The position numbers were made by a program, and so were the translations under genes. Of a DNA stretch of 64,000 nt, positions 16,795-25,608 are shown one piece after another; position 1 is the stretch's first letter; each line of letters begins with the position of its first letter. The notes under the pieces were generated by a model. The model saw only the letters and a program-made list of their open reading frames with translations. It was not told the origin of the DNA and ran no database searches. Source of the stretch: Micromonospora globbae (lineage in GTDB: Bacteria; Actinomycetota; Actinomycetes; Mycobacteriales; Micromonosporaceae). The stretch covers positions 1 to 64,000 of the forward strand of contig NZ_RAQQ01000028.1 in the NCBI RefSeq assembly GCF_003610785.1, read 5' to 3'.

Positions 16795-16811
16795 CGGATA
16801 GCATTGCCCCC

Positions 16812-17396
16812 ATGGCCCGCTGGCAACCGGACGCACGCGGCCGCCTGGAGGCGGCCGCCCTGGCGCTGTTCAACGAGCGCGGCTTCGAGCAGACGACCGT
16901 CACCGACATCGCGGCCCGCGCCGGCCTCGACAAGCGCACGTTCTACCGGCTCTTCGGCGACAAGCGCGAGGTGCTGTTCAGCGGCGGCAGCCGGTTGGAG
17001 GAGGTCCTGGTCAAGGCGGTCGCCGAGACGGACGCCGACCCCTTCGAGACGGTCGTCACCGCGTTCCGCCAGGTGGCGGACGAGATCTTCGCCGACCGCC
17101 TCGACCTGGTCCGGGTGCGCCAAACCATCATCGACGCCAGCCCCGAACTGCAGGAACGGGAACTGCGTAAGACGAACGGGCTGGCGGCCACGGTCGCCGC
17201 GGCCCTGCGCGCCAAGGGCGTCGGCGAGACCACCGCCACCCTCGCCACCGAGTCAGGCGTCACGGTCTTCCGGGTGGCGTTCGCCCGATGGGTCGCGCCC
17301 GGCAACGACGCCTCCCTCGCCGATCTCATCGCCGAGACGGCCGCCGAGCTGCGCGCGGTCACGTCGTCCCCAGCCACACCTCCGGCCAGAGTCTGA
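16812..17396 (+). CDS. TetR-family regulator, module copy B
   Basis: A 194-residue paralogue of the regulator at 7552-8148, with an almost identical HTH (TVTDIAARAGLDKRTFYRLF against the copy-A version with Val for Leu). ATG 16812 lies 7 nt after TAGCAT (16799-16804), the same leaderless geometry as copy A. The C-terminal ligand domain differs at scattered residues, leaving room for a changed inducer. Confidence 0.88.
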   Translation: MARWQPDARGRLEAAALALFNERGFEQTTVTDIAARAGLDKRTFYRLFGDKREVLFSGGSRLEEVLVKAVAETDADPFETVVTAFRQVADEIFADRLDLVRVRQTIIDASPELQERELRKTNGLAATVAAALRAKGVGETTATLATESGVTVFRVAFARWVAPGNDASLADLIAETAAELRAVTSSPATPPARV

Positions 17397-17548
17397 CCTG
17401 GACGCCGGCGACCGGCCACACCCGCACGATCGGCAGCACCTAGATGGCCAGCGGCCGGCTCTTCTCTTTCGTCGCCCGGGCCGGAACGAAGCGCGTTCGC
17501 CCCGGTGACCTGGGCCGTCGTGCCGCTTCTCACCGCTGTGGTGGCCGC

Positions 17549-17603
17549 GAGGTCCCCGGTAGTCAGGTTCTTCTTGGTCGATGAACCCTCTACCGGAGAC
17601 CTC
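17549..17603. repeat. Hairpin resembling the IS5 5' region; possible IS remnant
   Basis: GAGGTCCCCGGTAG (17549-17562) pairs with CTACCGGAGACCTC (17590-17603) with one mismatch. The outer sequences and spacing closely match the hairpin just before the transposase start at 9334-9388. It may be a solo remnant of a related IS. Lying 12 bp from the aminotransferase stop and after the TetR gene, it may also serve as a bidirectional terminator. No transposase sequence follows. Confidence 0.5.
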
Positions 17604-17614
17604 GACGATGCCGA

Positions 17615-18937
17615 TCAGGCCAGCGCCGCTTCGCCGATCGCCTGGTCGAGGATCTCCAGGCCGAGGGCTAGTTCCTCTCGCGTGATGGTGAGAGGTGGCG
17701 CGATCCGGAAGGTGCTTCCCATGCCGGGCAGCTGCACGACGTTCATATGGAGGCCGAGTTCGAGGCAGCGGCGGGTGACCTGGGCGCCGAGGGCGTCAGC
17801 GCCTTCTCGTGTCGTGCGGTCGAGGACGAGTTCGATCCCCTGCATCAGGCCGCGTCCTCGTACGTCTCCCACCACGTCGTGCCGGTCCTTGATGTCGAGC
17901 AGGCCCGCTCGCAGGACGTCGCCCAGTTCCCGTGCCCGTACGTCCATCTGCTCCTGCTGGAGGACGTCGAGCACGGTGTTGCCGACGGCGGCGACGAGGG
18001 GGTCGGACACGTGGGTGGTGTAGAAGAGGTACCCCCGCTCGTGGGCCCGTTGCTCGATCTCCGCGGTCGTGATCACCGCGGCGAGTGGGAGGCCGGCGCC
18101 CAGCGTCTTGGAGAGCGTGAGGATGTCGGGCACGATGCCGTCGCGTTGGAAGGCGTACCAGGTGCCGGTGCGGCACAGGCCGGTCTGCGCCTCGTCGACG
18201 ATCAGCAGCATGCCGCGTTCGCGGCACTTGGCCGCCAGCGCGGCGAAGTAGCCCGGCGGTGGCTCGATGATGCCGCCCGAGCTGAGGATCGGCTCGACGA
18301 TGCATGCCGCGAGACTCCCCGACGACTGTGCGTCGACGAGGGCGAACGCGTAGTCGAGCTGCCGCTGCCAGTCCAGCTCGCCGTCCGGGGTGGTGAAGTC
18401 GGGGCGGTACGGGTTGGGCGTGGGGATCGCGAAGTTTCCCGGCGGCGTGGGCCCGTAGCCGTGGTGGCCGGCGCTGTACGTCGCGGCGGCCGCGGCGTGG
18501 GTCATGCCGTGCCACGACCGGGCGAAGGCGACGATCTCGTGCCGGCCCGTCACGAGCTTGGCCATCCGGATGGCCGCCTCGTTCGACTCGGCGCCGGTGG
18601 TCAGCAGCAACGCCTTCTCCAGCGGCGCGGGCAGCGACTCGGCGAGCCGGCGCGCGAGGTCGACGACCGAGCGCGACAGCATGCCGCTGAACAGGTGATC
18701 CAGCCTCGCGATCTCCCGCTGCACCGTGGCGACGATCGCGGGATGGCAGTGCCCGAGAATGGCGCTCATCTGGCCTGAGGTGAAGTCCAGGATCTGCCGG
18801 CCGTCGGCGGTGTACACGAAGCTACCCGCCGCGCGGTCGATGATCTCGGGCGTGAACCAGCCGCCGTAGCGCACCAGATGGCGGTCGACGTCAGACCAGA
18901 ACTGCCCAGCGGTGCTCTGCTCGGTAGTCAACGTCAT
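17615..18937 (-). CDS. Class III aminotransferase, 2,2-dialkylglycine decarboxylase-like
   Basis: A 440-residue PLP enzyme of aminotransferase class III. The PLP lysine is Lys277 in LTLSKTLGAGLPLAAV, and Asp248 in IVDEAQTG contacts the pyridine nitrogen; TTGAESNEAAIRMAK (113-127) binds the phosphate. The SKTLGAGLPL block is typical of the DgdA branch (decarboxylation-dependent transamination of dialkylglycines), but ordinary omega-aminotransferases are close, so substrate is uncertain. ATG 18937 is preferred to GTG 18946. It is divergent from a LysR gene, a common pairing for DgdA (DgdR). Confidence 0.85.
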   Translation of the reverse strand: MTLTTEQSTAGQFWSDVDRHLVRYGGWFTPEIIDRAAGSFVYTADGRQILDFTSGQMSAILGHCHPAIVATVQREIARLDHLFSGMLSRSVVDLARRLAESLPAPLEKALLLTTGAESNEAAIRMAKLVTGRHEIVAFARSWHGMTHAAAAATYSAGHHGYGPTPPGNFAIPTPNPYRPDFTTPDGELDWQRQLDYAFALVDAQSSGSLAACIVEPILSSGGIIEPPPGYFAALAAKCRERGMLLIVDEAQTGLCRTGTWYAFQRDGIVPDILTLSKTLGAGLPLAAVITTAEIEQRAHERGYLFYTTHVSDPLVAAVGNTVLDVLQQEQMDVRARELGDVLRAGLLDIKDRHDVVGDVRGRGLMQGIELVLDRTTREGADALGAQVTRRCLELGLHMNVVQLPGMGSTFRIAPPLTITREELALGLEILDQAIGEAALA

Positions 18938-19024
18938 GCGCCTCACGGTAGGCCCGCTTCGGAGTGCACGAAAAGCTGAAGTTTGTGGCTACGCTGTGCG
19001 GAAATCCTGCACAGGAGGGTTGCG

Positions 19025-19933
19025 ATGCGGCTGAACACCGCACGCCTGGAGATGCTCAGCCTGCTGGACAGCCTCGGCACCATGCGCGCGGTCGCCGCGG
19101 CCCTGCACCTGAGCCCGTCGGCAGTCTCGGCGCAGCTGGCGGTCCTGGAGGCGGAGACCCGCACCGAGCTCCTGCGGCGTACCGGCCGCCGCGTCCAGCT
19201 CACGACCGCCGGACGTACCCTCGCCCGGCACGCCCGCGTCATCCTCGACCAGATCAGGGCCGCCGAGGCGGACCTGCGGGGCCTCTCCGGGCGGGCAACG
19301 GGTCCGGTACGCCTCGCGGCCTTCTCCAGCGCCATCCGCGCCGCCGTCATCCCGCTCGCCGCGCGGCTACGCACGGCGCATCCAGGGATCGCCCTCGAGG
19401 TCGCCGAACTGGACCCGCAGGCCAGCCTTCCGGCCCTGCGCCGCGGCGACTACGACATCATCGTGACCGCGGACTTCATCGACGGGTCCATGCCGCTGCA
19501 CCCCGACGTGCAGACCATCCCCCTGCTCACCGACGACATCGTGCTCGTGACGCCGCGGTCGCAGACCGGGTCGGAGACGCCGGCGGACCTGGCCGACTTC
19601 GCCGAGGCGGCCTGGTCCATCGACATGCCCGGCACGTACCTGTCGAACCTGGTGACGAGCACCTGCCGGCAGGCCGGCTTCGAGCCGGTCGTGGCCGGCC
19701 GCTTCGCCAGCTACGAGGTGCTTCTGGCGCATGTCGAGGCCGGACTGTCCGTGTCACTCCTGCCCGAACTGGCCGTGGACCGCCGCTACCGCGTCACCAC
19801 CCGGCCGCTGCGCCGGCCGTTGACCCGTCACATCTACGCGGCCGTCCGCAGCCGCTCGACTCTCACCGCCGCAAGCCAGGTCGTCCTGAACGAACTACGC
19901 AACCTCTCTGCGGCGTCGGCGAACACCATCTGA
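19025..19933 (+). CDS. LysR-family transcriptional regulator
   Basis: A 302-residue LTTR with N-terminal winged HTH (MRAVAAALHLSPSAVSAQLA, residues about 20-40) and a two-lobed effector domain (residues 90-290; GPVRLAAFSSAIRAAVIPLA starts it). ATG 19025 follows AGGAGGG at a good distance. The 87-bp divergent promoter with the aminotransferase gene suggests it controls that gene. About 210 bp after its stop hold no gene. Confidence 0.88.
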   Translation: MRLNTARLEMLSLLDSLGTMRAVAAALHLSPSAVSAQLAVLEAETRTELLRRTGRRVQLTTAGRTLARHARVILDQIRAAEADLRGLSGRATGPVRLAAFSSAIRAAVIPLAARLRTAHPGIALEVAELDPQASLPALRRGDYDIIVTADFIDGSMPLHPDVQTIPLLTDDIVLVTPRSQTGSETPADLADFAEAAWSIDMPGTYLSNLVTSTCRQAGFEPVVAGRFASYEVLLAHVEAGLSVSLLPELAVDRRYRVTTRPLRRPLTRHIYAAVRSRSTLTAASQVVLNELRNLSAASANTI

Positions 19934-20144
19934 CCGACAAGGGACGCTTCGCGGAGCCCGTCGACGCCGAAGGTGTCGAACCCAGCGGTCATCCAGCCCT
20001 CATTCCTGCTCGACCGGCCCGGCCGGTGTGTCGGCGGCCTCCGCGAGGGGCCCGCCGGCGACCTCACCGTGTCTCCCTGGCGACCGTCCGGGCTACCGGC
20101 CACTGGCACCTGGACGGCACGACGCCTGAGATACCTTCGCCGGT

Positions 20145-20756
20145 GTGACAGCGTCTGAGATCACCGTCGCCACCCCGGCAGACCGTGGGCGGGTCATCGA
20201 CTCGTTGGTCGCCGCATTTGTCGACGATCCCGTCCTGACGTTCCTGTTTCCTGAGAAGAGCACCTATCCGCAGCATGCTGCTGCCTTCTTCGGGCACCTC
20301 TTCGACAAGCGGGTGGGCAGGGAAACGATCTGGACGATCGGGCGCGGTGCCTCCGTCGCAATCTGGGAGCCCCCCGCCGCGGTCGAGAACGGGTCGTCGG
20401 ACGCGGATCTCGCCGCCCAACTCCCGGCTGACGCACTGGCGCGCGTTCGCGCCTACGACCAGGCCGTCCACGCCGCCCTGCCGGCCACCCCCTTCTGGTA
20501 CCTCGGTGTCCTGGGCACCCACCCCAACTACGCCGGCCGTCGCTGGGGTCACGCCGTCATGAGGGAGGGATTGCGTCGCGCCGCCGCCGACGACCTGCCG
20601 GCGGTTCTGGAGACCAGCAACCCCGGCAACGTCGAGGTCTACCGCCGCGCAGGCTGGGAGGTGGTGCGTGTCGTAACAGAACCACTGCCAACCTGGATCA
20701 TGCACCAGTCCGCTCGCCAACTGCGAACAGCGGATCTCCTCGTCGGGCAGTCGTAG
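20145..20756 (+). CDS. GNAT-family N-acetyltransferase
   Basis: A 203-residue GNAT. The acetyl-CoA loop is seen in LGVLGTHPNYAGRRWGHAVM (residues about 123-142, R-x-x-G-x-A type), followed by LETSNPGNVEVYRRAGWEVV, the C-terminal alpha4-beta6 signature with the Asn-Tyr pair. It belongs to the group acting on small amines; substrate unknown. GTG 20145 lies 7 nt after TACCTT (20132-20137), consistent with a leaderless transcript. Confidence 0.85.
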   Translation: MTASEITVATPADRGRVIDSLVAAFVDDPVLTFLFPEKSTYPQHAAAFFGHLFDKRVGRETIWTIGRGASVAIWEPPAAVENGSSDADLAAQLPADALARVRAYDQAVHAALPATPFWYLGVLGTHPNYAGRRWGHAVMREGLRRAAADDLPAVLETSNPGNVEVYRRAGWEVVRVVTEPLPTWIMHQSARQLRTADLLVGQS

Positions 20757-20775
20757 ACCGCGTTTGATCGACGTG

Positions 20776-21717
20776 CTAGTCCCGGTCGGGCGGCGGGAAG
20801 GCCGCCCGGTAGTCGCGCGGGCTGACGCCGACGACGTGTCGGAAGCACTCCCGAAAGGCGGTCGGCGAGGAGAACCCGACGAGCGTGCCGATGTGCTCGA
20901 CCGGCTGGTCAGTCTGTTCCAGCAGCAGCTGGGCCCGCCGGACCCGGTGCCGGCTGAGCCAGCGCATCGGCGTGGTGCCGGTCTGGTCACGGAAATGCCG
21001 GCTCAGCGACCGGGTGCTCATCGAGGCGTACGCGGCGATCTCGGCCAGGGTGAGCGGACGGTGGAGGTTGTCGGCCATCCAGACCAGCAGTGGCTGAATG
21101 CCGTGTCCCGCCGGCACGGGTGGTTCGTACGCGATGAACTGCGCCTGTCCCCCGGCCCGTTCCAGCGGCATGACGCAGTCGCGCGCGGTGTCGGCGGCGA
21201 CCGCCGCGCCGTGGTCCCGTCGGACGACGTACAGGCACAGGTCGAGCCCGGCGGCGGCACCGGCCGATGTCAGCACCGGATCATCGTCGACGAACAGCAC
21301 GTCCGGGTCGACCGTGACGGCGGGATACCGGCGGGCCAGCTCGGCCGCGGCGGCCCAGTGGGTGGTGGCCCGCCGCCCGTCGAGCCGGCCGGCGGCGGCC
21401 AGTACGAAGGCGCCGGTGCAGATCGACACGAGCCGGGCTGTGCTGGTGGCCAGCGCCTCGCGAATCGCGGCGGGAAGCGTTGCGCCCAGGTCGGCGGTCC
21501 CCGGTACGACCACCGTGTCGGCCTCGGCCAGCACGGACAGGTCGTGCGGTACCCGCACCCCGACCGCGCCCGCCCGCACCTCCTCGGTGACCGCACAGAC
21601 CTGCACCTGGTAGGCCGGGCGACCGTCGGCCAGCCGCGCGCGGCCGAACACCTCGATCGGCACGGACAGGTCGAACGGGACCACGCCGTCGTTCGCGACG
21701 ACCACCACCCTGTGCAT
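20776..21717 (-). CDS. GlxA-type AraC regulator with DJ-1/PfpI domain
   Basis: A 313-residue regulator: N-terminal DJ-1/PfpI-like sensor (residues 1-180, with nucleophile-elbow cysteine in VSICTGAFVLAAAG) and C-terminal AraC DNA-binding domain (residues 210-310; SMSTRSLSRHFRDQTGTTPM and VGFSSPTAFRECFRHVVGVS). Relatives regulate nitrogen, arginine or glycine-betaine catabolism. Start ATG 21717 (MHRVVVV). Divergent from the DUF6010 gene across 83 bp. Confidence 0.88.
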   Translation of the reverse strand: MHRVVVVANDGVVPFDLSVPIEVFGRARLADGRPAYQVQVCAVTEEVRAGAVGVRVPHDLSVLAEADTVVVPGTADLGATLPAAIREALATSTARLVSICTGAFVLAAAGRLDGRRATTHWAAAAELARRYPAVTVDPDVLFVDDDPVLTSAGAAAGLDLCLYVVRRDHGAAVAADTARDCVMPLERAGGQAQFIAYEPPVPAGHGIQPLLVWMADNLHRPLTLAEIAAYASMSTRSLSRHFRDQTGTTPMRWLSRHRVRRAQLLLEQTDQPVEHIGTLVGFSSPTAFRECFRHVVGVSPRDYRAAFPPPDRD

Positions 21718-21800
21718 ATGCCCATTCTGGCGAGAACCCGTCGATGGATGGCTCGCCGGCCTCTGCTCGGCGCCGGCCACCGCACCTAGATTCACCAGCC

Positions 21801-22229
21801 ATGACCATACTCATGCCACTGCTCGTCGGCGCCCTGTACGTCTGCCTCAACTCGCTGATCCGGGAACCACACCGCCGCCGGTTCAACGCGATCATGGTCG
21901 CCGGGGCCGGGGCGGCGTACCTCAGCGGCGGCGGGCTGGCGGGCTGGGAGTTCCCGTTCGTGGCGGTGCTGGCCTACGTGGCGTACCGGGGGCTGGAGTC
22001 GTGGCGGTGGATCGGCGTCGGCTGGCTCCTGCACACCGGCTGGGACGTGGTTCACCACCTGTACGGCAATCCGATCATCCCGTTCCTGCCCGGCTCGTCG
22101 TTCGGCTGCGCGATCTGCGACCCGGTCATCGCGCTGTGGTGCCTGACCGGCGGGTGGTCGGTGCGGGACGTGCTGCGCACCCGCGCCATCCGCCGGGCAG
22201 GGCCGGCAGCGGCCAGCCGAACGAGCTGA
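21801..22229 (+). CDS. DUF6010-family small membrane protein
   Basis: A 142-residue protein with three or four hydrophobic segments and the signature WLLHTGWDVVHHLYGNPIIP, then SSFGCAICDPVIALW, which I associate with DUF6010. Function unknown. The His-rich HTGWDVVHH core inside a membrane segment suggests a metal or cofactor site, an inference. The GlxA-type regulator opposite may control it. Confidence 0.7.
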   Translation: MTILMPLLVGALYVCLNSLIREPHRRRFNAIMVAGAGAAYLSGGGLAGWEFPFVAVLAYVAYRGLESWRWIGVGWLLHTGWDVVHHLYGNPIIPFLPGSSFGCAICDPVIALWCLTGGWSVRDVLRTRAIRRAGPAAASRTS

Positions 22230-22296
22230 CTCCTGCCGGCCCGGCGAGGTCACCTCGCCAGCGCGCGATGGCAAGCCATGATCGGGCGGCCGGGAT

Positions 22297-22647
22297 TCAG
22301 AGCCACCGCTGTGCCGCCTCGACGCTGTCCCCGCCACTGGTGTTGAACGCAATCGCGGCCTGGGGCGCGTGGCGCCGGACAAGGTTCACGATCTGTTCGA
22401 AGAGCGGAAGCAGCGACTCGGTCTTGCGGATCCCGGCGCCGACGACCACAACATCCCACGGCTGCTTGGTCAGCGATGCGACGAGGGTGGACTCGGCCGA
22501 TTCGCCGAACACGATCAGCGTCATGTCCGCGTCGATGCCGTGCTCACCGAACCGGGCCAGCTCCGCATCGAGCGCCGCACGAAGGGCCTCTCCGTCGACG
22601 CCGGGTATCGCTTGCGGGTCGTATCCAACAACAAGTGCAGATGGCAT
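22297..22647 (-). CDS. Conserved small hypothetical protein
   Basis: A 116-residue soluble protein with an alternating alpha/beta pattern (MPSALVVGYDP; MTLIVFGESA; WDVVVVGAGIRKTESLLPLF), probably a Rossmann-like fold. I do not recognise the family. The sequence looks like an authentic coding region with normal actinobacterial codon bias. Convergent with the DUF6010 gene; an 8-bp palindrome (22243-22259) lies between them. Confidence 0.6.
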   Translation of the reverse strand: MPSALVVGYDPQAIPGVDGEALRAALDAELARFGEHGIDADMTLIVFGESAESTLVASLTKQPWDVVVVGAGIRKTESLLPLFEQIVNLVRRHAPQAAIAFNTSGGDSVEAAQRWL

Positions 22648-22821
22648 GCAGCCAACCTACCGAGCCCCGCCGAGCATGATCCACCGGACACGACCTAGCG
22701 GTACAACCTGGTGATGGGCGGTTCGGAGCCCAGGGGGCGGGCGGCTGGGTGTCGTCGACCTCCCGCCACTCGGCGGCTCGACAACCGGGCAGGATGTCGA
22801 GCCGCCGAGCGTTGCCGCGAT

Positions 22822-23262
22822 TCAGGGACGGACGCGGGTCATGGCGGACTCGTAGCCGCCGCCGGGCCACGCCCACGCTCCGGTGGCGCTGGTGCCCTGC
22901 GCGTCGAAGGTGCCGCGGTACCGGGCCGGCGAGCCCGGCTGGCCGAACCAGATGGTCAACTCCCGGTCGACCACTTCGTACACGTACTCCAGGATGTCTC
23001 CTGTACTGCCGAAGAAGTGTGATCTCAGGGTGCCGCTGTCTGCGTCGTATCCGATGTACTCGACGCCGGTGGTGGACCCGCCGTCCTGGCTCAGGTCGAC
23101 GTGCTGGACCAGGAAGTGACCGCCCGGCATCCACTCGTAGGTGACGGTGCCGTGGTGTCCGGGCCCGGACACGTGCCACGTGCCGACCAGCACGTCGAGG
23201 GTCCTCAGGGCCGGGTGGGGGGTGTTGGCGGACGGGGCGCCGCCGAGGATCTCGTCGGTCAT
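22822..23262 (-). CDS. DUF1579-like beta-barrel protein
   Basis: A 146-residue protein with LDVLVGTWHVSGPGHHGTVT and YEWMPGGHFLVQHVDL, the pattern of DUF1579/THAP4-like lipocalin-type barrels that bind small hydrophobic ligands or haem. Second gene of a two-gene unit behind the DoxX gene (46-bp gap). No signal peptide. Confidence 0.75.
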   Translation of the reverse strand: MTDEILGGAPSANTPHPALRTLDVLVGTWHVSGPGHHGTVTYEWMPGGHFLVQHVDLSQDGGSTTGVEYIGYDADSGTLRSHFFGSTGDILEYVYEVVDRELTIWFGQPGSPARYRGTFDAQGTSATGAWAWPGGGYESAMTRVRP

Positions 23263-23308
23263 GGTGGTGGTTCCTTTCAGCGAATGAGGTGGGTGAGCGG
23301 TCGGGTTG

Positions 23309-23722
23309 TCAGCGGGTGCGGGTGACGAGTGGGCGCAGCTGGGCGCGGCGGCTGTAGACGATCACGCCGGCGACCAGCAGGAACGCGGCTGGCATCGCGG
23401 GGTTGACGCCGATGAGCAGGTTGGTGACCACGGCCCCGGCCATGAGCCCGCTCAGGCCGAGGGCGGCCAGCGCGGCCAGCCGCGGAACCAGCAGGCCGAC
23501 GGCGGCGGCCACCTCGCAGACGCCGACGAGGTAGCGCAGCCACTGCCCCATCCCGATGTCGGTGAACAGGTCGACCATTCGCGCGTCGCCGATGAGCTTG
23601 AGCACCCCGCCCGAGGCGATCTGCACGGCGAGGAACACCTGCAGTACCCATCGGCCCATCGATGCGGCGCGGCGCAGCGCGGTCGAGCGGCTGGTGGAAC
23701 GGGTGGTGACGGTGGCGGTCAT
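23309..23722 (-). CDS. DoxX-family membrane protein
   Basis: A 137-residue protein with four hydrophobic helices (VLQVFLAVQIASGGVLKLIG; RYLVGVCEVAAAVGLLVPRL; LAALGLSGLMAGAVVTNLLI; PAAFLLVAGVIVYS). The FLAVQIASGGVLKL / GVCEVAAAVGLL pattern is DoxX. Members take part in quinone-linked redox or thiol stress. It leads the DoxX-DUF1579 unit, divergent from the YCII/ECF pair across about 190 bp. Confidence 0.82.
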   Translation of the reverse strand: MTATVTTRSTSRSTALRRAASMGRWVLQVFLAVQIASGGVLKLIGDARMVDLFTDIGMGQWLRYLVGVCEVAAAVGLLVPRLAALAALGLSGLMAGAVVTNLLIGVNPAMPAAFLLVAGVIVYSRRAQLRPLVTRTR

Positions 23723-23912
23723 CGGGCTCTCCTCGTCGGATCGTCGTTGCTGTGCCCGAGACGTCGGAGCCGACCACCGGCTCTCTACACGCCGGTCGAG
23801 ATTCTTTTGAAGATTTTTTGCCGCTCCGCGATGACGGCCGTCGCGGTCGCCGGACGGAACCGGCTCCTGTCATCTGGTATCAATGTCCGACCGGGCGAAC
23901 GCGGAGGTGGCG

Positions 23913-24281
23913 GTGAAGTACATGGTGATGACCTACGGCGGCCCGTCGGACTGGGAAGCGCTGGCCGGTACCGGCCCGAACGCGATGTCACCCGCGGAGA
24001 TCGCCGCTCACTTCGAAGCGATGCAGGCGCTGCAGGAGGAACTGGCCGCCACCGGTGAGCTGGTCACCGCCTTCGGGCTGTCCGAGCCGGCGTCCGCGCA
24101 GACGGTCGACCTCCACGGCGGCACTCCCGTGGTCTCCGACGGGCCCTACGCCGAGACCAAGGAGTTCCTCGCCGGGTTCGGCATCATCGACGTGGCGACC
24201 CACGAACGAGCGATCGAGTTGGCAGCCCGGTTCGCCGGCGTCGTGTCCACCCGCGTCGAACTACGACCCGTGTACGGATGA
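23913..24281 (+). CDS. YCII/DGPF-domain protein coupled to an ECF sigma factor
   Basis: A 122-residue YCII-related protein (KYMVMTYGGPSDWEALAG; VSDGPYAETKEFLAGFGIID, the DGPF-type motif). Start GTG 23913 is chosen for GGAGG at 23903-23907 and because family proteins begin with (M/V)KYM. Its stop overlaps the sigma-factor start by 4 bp (ATGA), implying translational coupling. The association of DGPF proteins with ECF42 sigma factors is established; their exact role is not. Confidence 0.87.
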   Translation: MKYMVMTYGGPSDWEALAGTGPNAMSPAEIAAHFEAMQALQEELAATGELVTAFGLSEPASAQTVDLHGGTPVVSDGPYAETKEFLAGFGIIDVATHERAIELAARFAGVVSTRVELRPVYG

Positions 24282-25504
24282 GCGCCGACCTGCTGCGCGA
24301 ACTGGCGCCCCAGGTCCTGGCCGCGGTGACGCGCCGCTACGGGCACTTCGACGAGGCCGAGGACGCCACCCAGGAGGCCCTGCTGGCCGCGGCCACGCAG
24401 TGGCCCGCCGAAGGCGTACCGGACAATCCGCGCGGCTGGCTGATCCGCGTCGCCTCCCGGCGCCTGATCGACCACCTGCGCAGCGAGCAGTCCCGCCTGC
24501 GCCGCGAGACGGCACTTGCGGCGCAGGTACCGCCCGCCGACTGGTTGGCTCCGGCGGCCGACATCGGCGACACGCCGTCCGACGACACCCTGACGCTGCT
24601 GTTCCTGTGCTGTCATCCCGCGCTCACCGCGGCCTCGCAGATCGCGCTGACCCTGCGAGCGGTGGGCGGACTGACCACGGCGGAGATCGCCCACGCGCTG
24701 CTCGTGCCCGAGGCGACGCTGGCACAGCGGATCAGCCGCGCCAAGCAGCGCATCAAGGACGCCGGTGCCAGATTCGAACCCCCCACCCCGGACGACTACG
24801 ACCGTCGATTGCGGGCGGTACTGCACGTGCTCTACCTCATCTTCAACGAAGGCCACACGGCGAGCTCGGGCGTCGCCCTCCAGCGTACGGACCTGGCCGC
24901 CGAGGCGATCCGGCTCGCCCGTACCCTCCACCAGGCTCGCCCCGACGACGCCGAGGCCGCCGGCCTGCTCGCCCTGCTGCTCCTCACCGACGCCCGCCGG
25001 GCGGCGCGCACCGGTCCCTCCGGTGAACTGGTGCCGCTGGCGGAGCAAGACCGTGGCCGGTGGGATCGCCGCCTCATCCACCAAGGCATCACGCTGCTCA
25101 CCGCCGCACTGGCGCGCCGTCGACCGGGCCCCTACCAGATCCAGGCGGCGATCGCCGCGGCGCACGACCAGGCCGCCCGCGCCGAGGACACGGACTGGCG
25201 GCACATCCTCAACCTGTACGACATGCTCCAGCGTCTCGACGACACCCCCGTCGTCACCCTCAACCGTGCCGTCGCCACCGCCATGGTCCACGGACCCCGG
25301 GCCGGCCTGGCACTGCTGGAAACGCTCGACTCCGACCCTCGGATGACGGGCAACCACCGCCTCGCCGCCGTACGCGCCCACCTCCTCGACCAAGCCGGTG
25401 ATCACCAGGCAGCCGCCGCCCAGTACCACGCCGCCGCACAGCAGACGGCGAGCGTCCCCGAACGCGAATACCTGCTCCGACAGGCCCGACTCGCGTCCCG
25501 GTAA
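24278..25504 (+). CDS. ECF42-type RNA polymerase sigma factor with C-terminal TPR-like extension
   Basis: A 408-residue sigma factor. Sigma2 spans about residues 10-80 (DEAEDATQEALLAAATQWPA; GWLIRVASRRLIDHLR). Sigma4 spans 115-170 (LTTAEIAHALLVPEATLAQR). A long DUF6596/TPR-like C-terminal domain (LYLIFNEGHTASSG; ILNLYDMLQRLDDTPVVTLN) replaces the usual anti-sigma partner. This architecture with an upstream DGPF gene is ECF42. The C-terminal extension is thought to hold regulatory function in the family. Confidence 0.9.
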   Translation: MSADLLRELAPQVLAAVTRRYGHFDEAEDATQEALLAAATQWPAEGVPDNPRGWLIRVASRRLIDHLRSEQSRLRRETALAAQVPPADWLAPAADIGDTPSDDTLTLLFLCCHPALTAASQIALTLRAVGGLTTAEIAHALLVPEATLAQRISRAKQRIKDAGARFEPPTPDDYDRRLRAVLHVLYLIFNEGHTASSGVALQRTDLAAEAIRLARTLHQARPDDAEAAGLLALLLLTDARRAARTGPSGELVPLAEQDRGRWDRRLIHQGITLLTAALARRRPGPYQIQAAIAAAHDQAARAEDTDWRHILNLYDMLQRLDDTPVVTLNRAVATAMVHGPRAGLALLETLDSDPRMTGNHRLAAVRAHLLDQAGDHQAAAAQYHAAAQQTASVPEREYLLRQARLASR

Positions 25505-25608
25505 CCCTGGGAACCCGGCGGCAGCCCGAGGACAGGGAGTGGCGCACTGGAGCCCATGGCTCTGCCCGCCGGGACCACTACAGGCCATCCACAACTGCCG
25601 GTGCGGTA

